In this document: positions 13,301-28,300 of the stretch, piece by piece
Numbering within the stretch: the stretch's first letter is position 1
Layout: every line of letters begins with the position of its first letter
Assembly: GCA_018881555.1 (NCBI GenBank)
Contig: JACAXG010000069.1
Span: 1,984,001 to 2,048,000, forward strand
DNA length: 64,000 bases
Source of the DNA: Amblyornis subalaris
Taxonomy: Eukaryota > Chordata > Aves > Passeriformes > Ptilonorhynchidae
Reading direction: 5' to 3'
Position numbers and translations under genes: made by a program
Notes under the pieces: model-generated
What the model was told of the DNA's origin: nothing
The model's input: the letters and a program-made list of their open reading frames with translations, nothing else
The model's database searches: none

Positions 13301-16300
13301 CTGAGGAAAGGGAGGGAAGAGGGGAAGAAGAAAAGGAAAAAAAAAAAAAAAGAATGCTTTGCATTTATTCTTATTTCTTGTTGTCGTTTCCCCTCATCAA
13401 ACCAACAAACAGTCTGGATGAACACTGACTATCTGCAATCACTAAACATCAATTTCTGTTCCTTGCTGACCTTCACCTCCTTCACTAGCATTTAATTATC
13501 ACCCTCTGTGTTGCCCAGCCTTCTGCTTCCCTATACCTGTACTCTGACATGCCTCTGTCCATTCAGTCACACCCTGTGATGCTGTTGGGGACTGAATCCC
13601 TTACTTTGACTCGATGTTCCTACTTTCTTTAGGGAAATTTGTCAACATGCAACAGAAAGAGACTGGACAGTGCATGCTTTGTTACACATCCTTTACTGTC
13701 AGAACTGCAAATCTCATTGCACCCCAGCCATCTGAGGACACATATTAGAGCATGTAAGTATAGAAATGTTCCTGAATCTGCAACTCTTATTTTAATTTAT
13801 TTAATGAGCTTCTAGCAAATCATTCTCCAGAACTAAAAGGAACAACATGCCCTTCTGGTAACATGATCAACCACAGCAAGAGAAACATCTAACTGTTCCT
13901 TTTCTAACCTCTTCCTTGCTTACAAAAACCTTACCATAAAGTAATGAGAATCTACTAAGCAGCCAAATGTTATTAACTAACAACATATTTTGTTTCATAT
14001 ATTTGAACATTCCTTCCAGAGGAAAGATCGTAATACAGAAAAATCATCTGCAACACAAAACCAGCAAATACGCAAGTTAGGCTGTATAAAGACAATTTAT
14101 CTGCTGGAAATCCACTGTTCAATGTGTTTGGTTACTATGCACAATAAAGACACACTGAAAGAGATAAGTATCAGTTTGCAAACAGAGACATGTATTGCAC
14201 AATGTTTATCCAAATTAGATATTCGGAAGAAATTCTTTTCTGTTAGGGTACTGAGACACTGGAACACATTGCCCAGGGAAGGTGTGGATGTTCCATCCCT
14301 GGAAATGTTCAAGGCTAGGGAGCATGGCGCTCTGAGCAACCTGTTCTAGAGAAAGGTGTTCCTTGCCCATGGCAGGGGGGTTGGAACTGGATGATCTTTA
14401 AGATCTTTTCCAATCTTAAGGTCCATTCTATCATTCTAAGAGTCTACAATAATGATTAACTAGACCATCTCTATTACTGGAATACAGAAAATTCTACTAT
14501 AAGGAGAGGCAGAAAAAAAAGAGGAAATGGGAAAAACCTCAAAGATCAGCCACTGAGCAAATGAAAGTTATTTTGCTAGTCTGGTCAGACCTCAGCCTAT
14601 CATTCTGGTTTTATAATTGCAGATTTCCGTATTTTTAAACACCTCCCTCTCCTGGTTGCTGTAGGAAAGATGCAAACCAAGAATAAATGACGATGCATAT
14701 AAATACGTTGATGTCAAATGTAGAAAATAAAATTCCTTAAATTATTTCCTCTAATGTTTCCCAATTACAGATATCTCAGTATCAGTTCATCAACACGGTA
14801 AATTTAAGATATCATTTAGAGGCACAACTTTTATGCCACTTTTCCCTTTAAAGTTACTTGCTTTCTTGGATTTTTACTACGGACCTTCAAACCAGGTTCA
14901 AATGGTCTTAACACAAAACAGAAACTGGAGAGAAGGCAGACAATAACCAAGCAACTTTTCTTCTGGCACCATATTCTTTTATGAATATAGTTACAAGGTT
15001 CTCAGATACAGCCCCAGTAAAACTGGAGAATCATCCCAACCACCTCAGACACATAGGAATAGTAACAGCTTGTCAAACCTTTGCAAGCTGATTGTTTACA
15101 CATCTAAATCATTATTTACACCTTAAGAAGGCATAAGCCCCACAAAATATAAAGGTACAATTATTACTGCTCCTTTTCAACGTCAAGACACAAACATGTA
15201 GTAACACCACAGGGAAGCTCACTGCAAGCAACACTCACCTTATGATGCCTCCTATATTTGGATAAAATCTTGCCATTGCTACTCCAGCTCCTACAATGGC
15301 TAGGTTCAGGATGAGCACATGGAAAAGGCTACAGGAAAGTGAGGAAAAGAGTGTTAAAATCTAGGCTGTATTTATTACGAAATATCACCACTATCCTTCA
15401 TTCACACTAACATTTCACTGGTACATGGATGGTGTTTTCATTTGCATGACTCACTCTATTAAAGCTAATTAATTTCACAGCAAACATGTCATCTACTGAA
15501 TATTCAGAGTGCCAATTTCTAAATAACTAGTATTTTGACTCAAAATATTCTTAAGGAGTAAGAATGTGTAATTTGGCAATTCTTCTGAAAAACATCATAC
15601 ATGGTACTCAGCACTTAAGTATTTCAGATGGATATTCAAATACCAAAGAAACAATACTGTATAACTTAATTCCCACAAGAAAGAATTAGCTTGTTCAGAG
15701 AATGATCTGAATTGCTCAAAGCGAACTAATAGAAACCAGAAGAAAGGAAAAGATGCATCAAGTGGAAAACATTACATAGACTACTACGGGGAGAAATAAA
15801 ACCTTAAAATTTGAACTCTACTGCATTTTGATAGAGGAGAAACATTTAGAATGTTGGATGTCTTATAGTATATCAACTATGCCTTATTTATGCTGAAATT
15901 TTTGTTGAATTTGTTTTTACAAATAATTTCCTGTTGCTTTCCTTTTGCATTAAGGATGAGAAAAACAGATTTGCTGTTCTGCAAAAGCAGCTTTTACTGC
16001 ACGAGACAAATTCAGTGTAGTTACGGACAGAGCTGAGACTCAGGAAAGTATCACTTTTCTTCAGAGAATATGAAATTTTGGCATATTTTAGCATAAGGTG
16101 AAGTCAGGAAATATAATAAAAACCTGTGATATTTTGGTCACACAGCTGTTTCTATGAAGAGAAAAAAGAATTCACACGGAGGAAACATACATACAGGTTT
16201 CGTTTATTCTTCTGGAGGATATGACTTCCTAAAATATACAAAATCTGTAAACCAAGGCTAATTTTTTCTTCACTGTAGAAAGTATGTGTATTATGGAGGA

Positions 16301-19300
16301 TGTAACTAACTAACAAACTTTTTAAAAGTGACAGTTTCCATGGCTATGGATGAAAGGCTGACTGCCAGTTTTCAAGTTAGGAAGAAAGATTAGAGACACA
16401 GAATAGTCTCATTAAAGTTCAGGGAAATTAAGGCAATTAAAACACAAAGGAATAATTTAAACTATGTACTATTTTTAACCTTCACTCTTAAAAACCTATT
16501 TCAAAAAGACAGAAAAAGTATCTTTAATTTTGCACATGACATTTTAACAGTAGTACAGGAGCGGTACCTTACAGACTGAAGATTGCCATGGGACTACAGC
16601 AGCTGAAAGTTTTAAAAAAACTTAATTGGCTACAAACCTGGAAAACCCCATGAATAAAAAATAAAATCCCAAGAATCAGACTTATTAGGGACAGAAGGAC
16701 CAAATGTGTACAGCTTCTCTAATATTGCTAAGGAAAGCCAGTTAACTAAACTATTCACAAAAAAGTGCCTGCCATTAAAAAGTACTTCCTCTCTCCCCAC
16801 ACATGCAGCAGATCACAAATCTTGCTGTCACATAACACAATTGAAGCAGAAAGTTTATGGACACAGAAAATGACAGCACTTCTTCCATTCTTTTTTTTTT
16901 GCTGAGATTATTTTTTTGGCAAGAGGGACTAAAAGCAGTGCAGGCTTACTAATTCAAAAATGTTTTGCAAATTCGTGTCAGTTCAGAGCATTTTGGCAGA
17001 AAACCTGAAAAAAACTCTGAAGTATTTTATTACGGCATGCTTTACAGCACAAGATGTGATTTTGTTGATCAAAGCTGTTGTTTTTTAAAAAATGAATTCT
17101 AGATTCTTTTAATTTCAAAAGCAAAGTGTGTATATCTGGTGTGAAATGAAATACTTTTCAATTTCTTGATCTGGGAAAAGATTATTGAGTTGAGAGGGGG
17201 ACAATGTGTTTTAGCTCAATTGAAAACAATGGTCCCCAAATGCTGAAGCCTCCAAAGCAATTAAGTAGCCGTGGAGTAGTTGCAGTTTTAATTGCTACGA
17301 TTAAGCAGAATCCTCAAGAACAATACCAAAATCAGAAGGTCTGAAAAGGCCTTGCATCTGTTTCAGTGTGAAAGATTACACTGCATTTCTTCCCTGGAAC
17401 TTCCTTGCTCCTTTTCCTAACTTTTAAAACAGCCTGAGGTGTAACTCTGGTATTGGATAACAGGTAACCTGTGAAACCTTTCTCTCCCCTAGGCAGATAT
17501 TCACAGCTCAGCTCAGCTCCAGGATGGGGAAAAAGCCTCATTCTTAATGGAGAGAAAGGCATTACCCATTTAGAAAAAAAACCCTGTCATTCTGAAAAAA
17601 GTAAAACCTGATACCTAGGGCTACTAGTAGATATATTATCTGAGATAGTACTTTTCCTAAGACTGTAGAGTTCTGTGCAGGTATGTTCCAGACAGCACAA
17701 GCATTTTCATAGCCTGTGACATTTTAACAAGTTCTGAATTGCTCGGGCTTAACCTGACACTGGCTTACAGTACAATTAATGGTCACCACACATTGCAAAA
17801 GGACAGTCAGAAAAACAGCATTTGGAGGAGGGGGCATACCCATATCACCCTGCTTATTACAACCATCCAAAGAAAAGTATTCAGAGGATACTGGAGATCA
17901 AAAAAGATTTGGCCTGGTTTTGCCTAATCAGCTTGGTCACATACAGGTGTTTTCTAAGCAGTGTAACTTTCGTCCTCATGGTCAATGGCAGCAGAGTTGT
18001 GTGGACTGTCTGCCCGAGCAGCCTGGTTGGGGCTGCTGCTCTGAGGCACAGGTTGGGTTGCTTGAAGGAGGCTGTAATTCACAAAAGAGGCACACCCACA
18101 GCAAGTCTTTTACATTCTGTCCTGAGTCTTCATATTCTTGGTTGGGAAGATGAAGACTAGCTCTTTTCTATAAAGGGAATCACTGCTCACCTGCAAAAAT
18201 CCTGCAATCCCACAAAAATGATAGCAGAGAGGAGGAAAAAAAGATTAATAGAAAATTCAAGCTTTCCCCTAAGTCTTGCTTTTTCCTCTCATGGCAAGGT
18301 TAACCTTTCAGACTGACAAGAGTGAAGAAACAACCTTGTATGCCAGAAGATCATTAGAGGGCTTGCTCCATCAAGTTCTCTCTGTGGAAGTGGTAGTTAC
18401 ACTTAAGTCACTGAATAGCAGCAGCCATATATATCTAATTAACTTTGGCATCCTCAAAGTAAGAATAATGTCAAAAACTGTGAAATCAAACCTTAATGCA
18501 GGGGAAATGAAAAGACAGAAACTGATTTGAAATCCCTTCAGGTTTTAAGTCCCCTCAGAAGTGCTGGACTCAACACGGAGTCACAGGACAAACACACACA
18601 ATAAAGGAAACTGGAAAGCAAGGAAAAAAGCAAATCAGGATCATTCAAGTATGAATTTTTGAGAGGTTACTGTATCTAAAAATGCATTTTCTTCCTGGAA
18701 ATCTCACTCAAGTGACATTGGTCAAAAGACTATGAATCACAACCTTTAAGAAGCTGACAGAAGCTAGGTGAAGAGCAGATAAGCAAACATGCATGCAAAC
18801 AGAAATGTATTTCACTGCATCTGAAGACATACACTGTGGGAGAACTGGCAGGTCTGCTGGGCTACCATGGAGTAAAGGGAGGACAATCATTAAGGAAAGC
18901 TATGTGATTTTTATCCATCAGCTTATTTAACCTTTCAGAACAGGAAAGATGTTAAAAAGTTTACAAAAATTATCAGATGACTGTACAAAGCACTTCATGA
19001 ACACCATGTAATTACTTGGCTCTGTAGCCAAGAGCCAGTAACAATAATGAAAAAATTGGCTTTCTGTACATATAAGAAGATCCAGAGTCACATAAGAAAC
19101 AGCAGATAAAGCACATGCCTCTGGCCCTACATCAGCTGTTAGATTACGCCATTACAAGCATATCTCATTTTAGAAAAGAAAGCCCAACACACAACATTTT
19201 GGCCTTCCTTAACAACATCAGGGAGAGCAGAGAGAATGAACAGTTCCCTGGGTTTTGTCCCAGTACATCACTTTCTCTTTTGTAATCTGTATACTAGCAT

Positions 19301-22300
19301 ACATTTGGCAAAATAAAAGAAGGAATTAGGATGTCTTGTTTCTAAATCTTTTGTAGGAAATAGAGAAAGGCTGAAGGCTTTGTGGATCGAGTGCGCCCTC
19401 AGCACCAAGCTGTGTGGGGCAGCAGACACGCTGGAAGGAAGGGATGCCATCCAGGGGGACCTAGACAGGCTTGAGAGGAGGGACCATGCAACCCTCATGG
19501 AGTTCAGCAAGGCCAAGAGGAAGGTGCTACATCTGGGCTGGGGCAATCCCGGACACACCCACAGGTTGGGCAGGGAAGTGACTGTGAACAGCCCTGTGAG
19601 CAAGAACCTGGGGATGACGGTTGATGAAAAACTCAACATGAGCCAGCAATATTTCACTCACAGCCCAGAAAGCCAAGAGAATCTTGGGTTGCGTTCAAAG
19701 CAGCGTGGCCAGCAGGGTGAGGGAGGGGATTCTGCCCCTCTATCTGCTCTTGTGAGACCCCACCTGGAACGCTGCATCCAGCTCTGGGTCCTCAACATAA
19801 GGACGACAAGGAACTATTGGAGCAAGTTCAGAGGAGCACTACGAAGTTGGTAAGAGAAGTGGAACACCTCCCCTACAAAGACAGGTTGAGAAAGTGTGGG
19901 CTGTTCAGCCAGGAGAAGAGAAGGTTGTGCGCAGACCTCATAGCAACCTTCCAGTATCTGAAGGGGACTATAGGGAAGCTGGAGAGGGACTCTTCGACGG
20001 GAACTGGAGTGACAGGATAAGGAGTAATGGGTAAACTCTGAAAGAGGAAGATTTAGGCTAAATACATGGAAGAAACTCTGTACTGTGATGATGATGTTGA
20101 GGCACTGGAAGAGGTTGCCCATGGAAGCTGTGGATGCCCCATCTCTGGATGTGTTCAAGGCCAGGTTGGATGGAGCTCTGAGCAACCTAGTCTAGTGGAA
20201 GGTGTGCTGAACACAGCAGGAGGGGACTAGATGACCTTAAAGGTCCCCTCCAATCCAAACCACTCTATGATTCTGTGTGATGATGCCTGTAAAGACTGCT
20301 GTCTCCTGCACATCTACACAGGTATTTAATTTTAAGATAGGCAGAGACACAGCTGACTGATATTGGTACATAAGAGCAAGGAGAATCCTCCTTCTTAGAA
20401 CCAAGGGTGCTTTTGCTCCCCTCCTGACTGCTGGAAGACACAGGATATTCATTTCCTCTGTGCTTCAGATAAGCACGGTCCAACTGTTCAGCTTATGTCT
20501 ATTGCGAAACCTGGGAGAAGAAAAAGTCATATATTTTCTGTTTAAGCTTTTAAGTTTGGAGAGTGTGAGCTGCTTCATCACTCAAGACTATGGGTTACTA
20601 GGATACACTATAGATACAAACTGCAAAGCATTGTCCATAGAAAAATAGCACTACAGAGTATCTAAAAAGTGTGGGACAGAAGAGATTGAAAAGCACCTTG
20701 AAGATGAGTACATAGTTTCTAACTATAATCCAGTTATAATCCAGGGCCTACCAGAAAAAAACAGGATATGAACCAGGATGCTGCTTTTGGTAGAATTTGC
20801 CTTGGATTAGACCAATAATCAAGACTATGAATTGCAAAACTGCAAACTAATATCTTGGTGCTTCATTATAACCAGTGACAGATAAATAGTAAAGAAAAAG
20901 GAGTAAAACCCAAAGAATGAAATTGATCTGAGCAGTACAATCACTGCTAGGAAATGAAAACTATCTGGCAGTCCTGTAAAAATGTGCAAGATCAAGCTAT
21001 CTGCTTTAAGTTGCATCCATCCAAAAATCTAAGTACTCCATCTAATAACTTAATGGCTATCTGTTAACTCCATCCCTAGCAGCAGCAGGTATCCACATCT
21101 GCAAATAACTGGTGACATGAAGAAGTCTGGCTTTTAAGATCAGTGAGCTTCCATGTGAAGCAACCCATGGCTTAAAAATGAAGATAGCAGTATTTCTAAT
21201 AGAGACTTGGACCAAAGGAGGAGGTGTTTCTGTTCGATTTTGTTGTTGTTTGGAAAATTATAGCCAGAAGGCTGTAACATTCTCTCAGCTGCAAAGGAAA
21301 CTTAATATAGGAAAGATGCACCTATGGAAAGATGAGTGATTTAGCACATAGAACGACAGGGTTAAACAAGGCTAGGTTGCCAACAGATATCCTGCTCTTT
21401 TCCTTCTGTTTCATCCTTTGGGTTCACTACTTACACAAAAATCTTCTCCAGATCTGTGACACAGGACATTCTTCCTCCATATATATGCTTTATACAGACA
21501 TCTAAGAGGTAAAGCATGAGCCTCTGCAGGTCAATTGTCTTATTACCCAAGAGATGTTAGCCCTGATTATTGAGGATTTGAATAAAAGAAGCCAAATATA
21601 TTCAACTACTGGTAGAGTGCTCATTTTCCTATACAAAAGCCACAGTACTTAATATATCCAGGCAGGTTTTTCAGAGTGAATCAACAGGCTCTCCAGTAAG
21701 ACATCAGCTTATGTCACTAAGAGCAACATCTTTCTATTTGCAAAACATTTCCCTACAGAAGTAGCTCAGGTAAAAAACAAAAATACTGATGTTTTTCCTA
21801 GAGAGCTGATAAAGATACAGTGCTACTAAAGGAGCTTTGTCAACCTACAACTGGTGAGAACAAGTCATGAAGACACATTTCATAACCAGGTAGTAAATCT
21901 TTACTATCCTCCCAGAGACATGTGCTTGCTACCAGCCCTCAGTTAGTCTTCACTGCATAGAAAAAAATAAGGGCTGACCTTGCAAATGCACAGAAGCCAG
22001 AGCCTGATGTTTAAATGAGTGATTTCTGTGCCATATTTGAGACACCTGGAATACTAGAGAGGGAGAGACAACCAATTAACCAGAATGTGCTACCTTATCG
22101 CTATAGGTTGGAGTGATTTTTGTGGCTTCCTATAAACCATTTTTGACTTCTCAGAAGCTTTAAATACCTCACTATAAGGAGTCTTAAAAAAAGTTAAATT
22201 CAGAAATGAGTGAAGCTACCCACAGGACATCCTGGAGACAAGAACCACGCAAGTATCTGCATCATAGCATTCGTCATACCATGAAGACTTAAAACAGCAA

Positions 22301-25300
22301 GGTGGAATTAACCTGAGAAGAGACTGGTATGAAGCTGTAGGTTCTAAGAGGGGGCATGAGGGAAACGAAAACCATTCTGGTCAGAGAATAACTGGAGGGA
22401 GGAGATAGGAAAAGGCACATCCACATAATATAAAGGACATGACTATTTCCCAGTGGCTGTGGAATCCAACTTTAGCACTTAAATAAATGGCCTCGTTTCC
22501 AACAGTAACTTGTAGCAGTTCCTAAAAATCTCCTCAATGTTGAACTGTGTACAATTTAGCATCAAAAAAAGCAGGCACTTATTTCACTGCCTAATTTTAG
22601 GCATTCAATTTCTAGAACTTCTCATACCTATTTTAGGACTCAGAAGAAACCTGAAACTTGGAACAACCTCTTTGCAGATCTGAACTGCTCATGCCACAGA
22701 GGAAATACACATTCCTTCCTGAGATTTTTTTTTTCCTTTCTTTCATCAACAGGAATTCACAATATAAAATAAGAAACTTGGAGATAAATGGCAACTTCTC
22801 AGCTGTGACGAATTCAGTACTCCAGTACTCCAAATATAAATGTCCTAGGTTTTATTTAAAAAACAAACTAAAACTGAAATCTGAATCAGCTCTTCCCTGA
22901 AGCACAGACACTGTACGAATGCAAGGGTGTGGCTCATCTCTGAAATTAGCATGTGAAAAGCTATTTTTACAAGCATAGAAGCAGCCCAGATAGCACAACT
23001 AACAACTCACTTAGCTATTAGCTCTGTTTAAAAACAGATGGATGATTACTAATCATGCACAATCAAAACACAGATAGCATGCTGAAAGGTTAATATCTGG
23101 AGTATTTGTCCTTCACAGCGTAAGGACTACTAGATGAAATGCTTCTAGACGAAACAATTTTTCTTCCTGTACAACTTTTCTTTCGCCATATAACTGCACA
23201 AAACAAAGGGAGTGTGTTGACAAAATTCCTGTTTATTGTCAAAACGAAGAGCTAAACCAAACGAACCCCCCCTTATTTTGCTCTGGCAAACTGTAGCAGT
23301 CCTTATCTGCAGGCAGGTTTATTTTGCATGCCTATTCACCCTGACTCTACAAACTGTGAAACTATCTTATGAAATGTACCTAATGTACAAAGAAAATCCC
23401 CAAAAGCCTAGCCAAATTTCTGACAACAGAAAGCCAGTTAAGCAAAGTGTGCCAAGCTATTGTCAAGAAACAGACTTCTTACCTTGGGTAAGCATTTCCA
23501 AAAAACTGCCTTAACAGCTGAACTCGTGCCAGATAGCCCAACAGTGGGTATACAGTCATCATTTGGAACAGCAGGAATATTCTTGCAACAAATGACATGA
23601 TGTCATCACTGGGAAAGTTATCTAGAAAATTCTAAACACATAAATAATGTTACAGTTATCAATGGCGCCTTGATTACATGTATCTGCTGATTTTTAACAT
23701 CAGTGTGCCAGAAAGAATGGGATAAAACCCAAACAACTGCAAGTGCTAAATGAACTCCACAACCTGAAATACCCTCTCCCTCTTTTACAACTGCCTTGCC
23801 ACCAAGTAACAACTGATTTTTGAATATTATGAGGCTGATGTCAGTGTAAACGTTAGTATTACATAAGGAATTACTTTCTAATCTTCTCAATATCCTCCAA
23901 TAATCCAGGCTGTGGAAGGGCCACCCGACCTTTCAGGCAGATGGATTCGTATGCTCCTATTACCTGTCATATCATACTCACTTATTATGAAGAGTTAGTT
24001 GGTAAGTAAAACTGCATTATATACAAATGAGAAAGGGATCATATAGTACAAGTGCTAACATCTGAAAAAGTAATATAAAACTTCAGTATCATAGAAACAT
24101 GCAAATGGCTTCATAAATACTTGAGATAACTACAGAAAATAAATGGGAAGAATATCACTTGTTATCTGTTATTTAACTGCGGATTTCATCCCATGAAATT
24201 ATTTCAAGTGGTTCAAAAAATTTCATGGTTTAACAGTGGTACGAGTTCTAACTACTACACAGTCAGAGGAAGCCTTTAAATGCTGCTTTATTGCTAAATG
24301 TTATGCCAGAAACATGGAACACCTGGCATAAAATGGATCCCCAATGGATAACTGCTATGTCTGAAGCAATTTGAGGTGTGGAAATCAGCCTTGCCTATAA
24401 GCAGGTAAGAGTTTTTAGCCTTCATAGGGTGTTTTACACGGTACTATTATCTGAAGAACTCTGCCGGCAAGGCTTACTACAGTGTCAGACTCCAAATCTA
24501 CTTACAGTGAGGACTCCTATCTAAACAAGCTTGCATCCACATTCTATTTCTTCTGGAGTCCCAGTGAGTAGGACTGGTCACTGCACACTAAACAAACTTC
24601 ACAGGATTAAAGAAGCTGAAAATATTAAAGGCTCTACTGTTCACTTGTTCATTTTGGTCCTTTCTTCATCACTTTCACAGAGTTTTTATTAAATGTTTGC
24701 TTTTTACAAAAATATTGGGAACCATTTATGAATATAAATGAGATAACACAAGCATTACTCATCTGTTTGTGATAGTGCCCATGAAGTGTTAGCCAACTGA
24801 CCACAGTCAAAGGCAGATGTGTCCACCAGAGTGAATCATGAAGCAAGAAGCAGTAGCTGTTCTTTTTTTATTGCATATTTATTAAAAGCTTAAGTACAAA
24901 TACAGTGTCCTGGCATGTATTAGGAAGAGCATTGCCAGCAGGTCAGAGGAGGTGATCCTGCCCCTCTGCTCAGCCCTGTGAGGCCACATCTGTCCAGTTC
25001 TGGGCTACTCAGTACAAGAGAGACATGGAGCTCCTGCAGCACATCCAGCTCAAGGCTACAGAGATGATTGAGGGACTGGAGCATCTCTCTTACGAGGAAA
25101 GGCTGAGGGAACTGGGCCTGTTCCATTGCACCTCATCAATGTATACCCTCTGAAAGGAGGGTACCAAGAGGATGGACCAGGCTTTGCTTGTTGGTGCCAA
25201 GCAATAGGACAAGAACCAAAGGGCAAAAACTGATCCACAGTGAATTCCACCTGAACATGAGGAAGAACTTCTTTACTGTGTGGGTGGCCTTGCACTGGAA

Positions 25301-28300
25301 CAGATTGCCAGAGAGGCTGTGGAGTCTCCGTCCCCGGAGATATTCAAGAACCATCTGGACACAATCCTGTGCCATGTGCTCTAGTATGGCCCTGCTTGAG
25401 CAGAGAGGTTGGACCATGCGACCCACTTTGGTCCCTTCCAAAAAACTCATTCTGTGATTCCATGAAATATATACTGCAGAAAAATATCTCACCTGTTCAA
25501 TGCATTCTTTGGATAATGGTGGAGAAGGAAAAGATGCAAAAATTATCACTCCAACATACAGATATGTTAGTCCCACCAGGAAGTATGCAATAGACAGGTC
25601 TCTCACCTGAGGAAAACCAAGATTTTATTTTGGCAGAACTGACACACAAACCCAGATGAAATAAAAACCTCATGAGAAGATTTCTATTTTATTTATTACT
25701 GTTACTTTTATATGCATTACTTTTTTATATTTATTACTGTCAGTTATACATTTTTACTTTTACTTTCTACTGAATGGGGACTTCAGACCTGGTCTTGATC
25801 AGATCAGAAAGCTGCAAGGAGATACTTCAAAGTGAAGCTAGACAAGCATTATTTATCTCTCAACATACAGAAAACGCACAAACATACACTAGTTATTAAA
25901 AGAAACAAGAAACCTCCTCTACTTTCTTACATTCACCTGTTCCTACTGAGAGCCTTGGGACACAGATACACCTGTCTAAGACAGAAAGCCCAGCAATGCA
26001 ATGTTAAATTTCTTGTCATGAATAAAATCTTTCAATCAAAGACATCAGTTTACCCAACTGCAGTTACAATACAAAGGAATTTTTTAAAGAAGCTGCTCTT
26101 AAACCTAAGAGGTTGGCATACTAGCTCCAAACAAGAAACTAATATATCAGGCTTCTGTATGAATGCTGTATGAACGCTGTAATAATGGAACACATAGCTA
26201 ACACACCATTACATAAAACCCCACAAATAAATCACAAATAAGAGAGAAAGGCATAGGTACTCATAGGGGGTATATATTTCCTTTAGCTTTAGTATCGTAT
26301 TTTATAATAACTCTTTCATTTAAAATTGCCTATCCCCTTTACTACTGCATATCTATAAATGCCCCAGCAAAATGCACGAAACAATAATCAAAGGCTTTTA
26401 GGATAGAGTGCTGATGCCAGGGTCATAAACCCATATTTAACTATATTACATACACTTAAACATGGATTTAACCCTAAACTTCAGTGTTCAGTTCTGAAAA
26501 TGTTGGCGATATTTATAAAATATATCATATATACAAATATATCCCAGCACACAAAAATAATCACACATTTATTACAGGAAAATAACTGGCAAAACTAATG
26601 AAGTACTTTATCAAATTACAGAATCCACATATACATCAGAGTGACCTCACAGCAATGTACTTGGTGGGTTATTCTTCTACATTAATTCCTTCCTTTGGAA
26701 ATAAACAGGGAGACCATTTGTTTCTAGTTATTAGCTAACTATATTCTGTATAAGCTTATGTTACAGTACAAAACACTCATCACGTTACAGCAAACCATTT
26801 GTTCAGCTGCTGCTAATCATCAGCTTCTTAAGTATTACTAGTAATGTTTCAAAACATGACCTTATTTTCCTAAGACTGAGAAGCAAGTCTTACTGCCTTA
26901 GGTACAGCACCAAATTATTGGGATTATACAGGTTTCCAGACCAGGGTGATAATTACTGCCTCCAGTCAGCTCACTGAGCATGAGCAAAGCTTGCTCACAT
27001 CTCTGCATGGAAATGTTTCCCTAAGTGCTTCTTCACACTATCTTGTTGACAGAAGAAGCATATCCTACACCACTCCAGGCTCTGCCAAGTGCAAGGCAAT
27101 CCCTGAAGCAAGTATAAAATGCTAGATTATGAGCTTTAAGAGAACTTCAGATAGAAGCCAGGTTTTGGTGAAAGAATTGGAATTTTCAACTCACTTCGCC
27201 AGTGCTTTTGGGGTAGAAGATTGCTATCTGATGAGGAATATTACTTGCTTTTTAGAGGCTGATGGGAAAAAGACATCAGTTCTCTGAACTGTCTCCTAGG
27301 GTGGCCCTCAAGCTCCCAGCAGCTGCAACCTCTTCCTCCTGCTGACCAGTTTAATGCATATCGAAGATGATTCCCTAGACTTCACTTTCCTCATACTGGT
27401 CACTGAGTAAGGACTATCAACTTGCATCAGAAGCTGAGCAGTAGCATTTTCCTTAAATTATACACAGAATTTCTCCTTATGACATGAGAAGCTGTACAGG
27501 TTTTTACATAACATCTGCATCTTCAAAAGCACCAGTGCCCACCCTAAAAACTGATTTTAAGAATACTATATCTGAGCATCCAGATTCCTTACAGGTATTT
27601 ATCAGCCACTTCCAGTAACTGCAGGATTCAGAGACTAATCCCAGTAAGGTGGTTTTCCAGAGAGATATGGACTCTCATCTCTTCCAGACAGGACCCAGAC
27701 AACTTTTCAATATGTACCCAAGACCTTCTTAATGCACATCATCTGTCAAAACCTGTTTTAAATTTGGTATTCTAGGTGTATTTGTAATACATAAAAACAG
27801 CATAGTAACTCACAGTTGTTATTTGAAATCTGCCTACACATAAGTTCTAGAACCAGCTGTAAAACTATTTTTGCTGTGACAAGTTGCAGCTGTGAGGACA
27901 AGAAATCTGAAATAAAATTCTTACTGCTTCCTTTTCACTACACATGAGAAATGGTAGACAGCGGGTGTGCCACTACCTCCAACTATACTAACCAGGTCAT
28001 GTTCCTAGAGTTCTTACGGTTGTATGCTTTAATCTGCACTGAAACTAAGTGCTGAGATAATTTTGATAATGTACTTTCATAGCATGTAACACAACAGACT
28101 TTTTTCTTCAGGTGCTGCCACCATACCAGTGACAATGGTGAGTGACCAATCTGGGTACCCAGATTTTGATTTTAGTAAGTACTAGAAAAGAAACAGACAA
28201 CTTGAAAACCTGAATTTATTTTTTCTCAAACATCCACCAGCTCCCTTCCAAACACATGTTGCTGTATATAAGATACTTATCTTGGTACAACAACATGTGT

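Noticed and set aside
19380..20020. Plus-strand open frames of 157 and 67 codons as host genes
   Set aside because: They are broken pieces of CR1 ORF2 and its 3' UTR.
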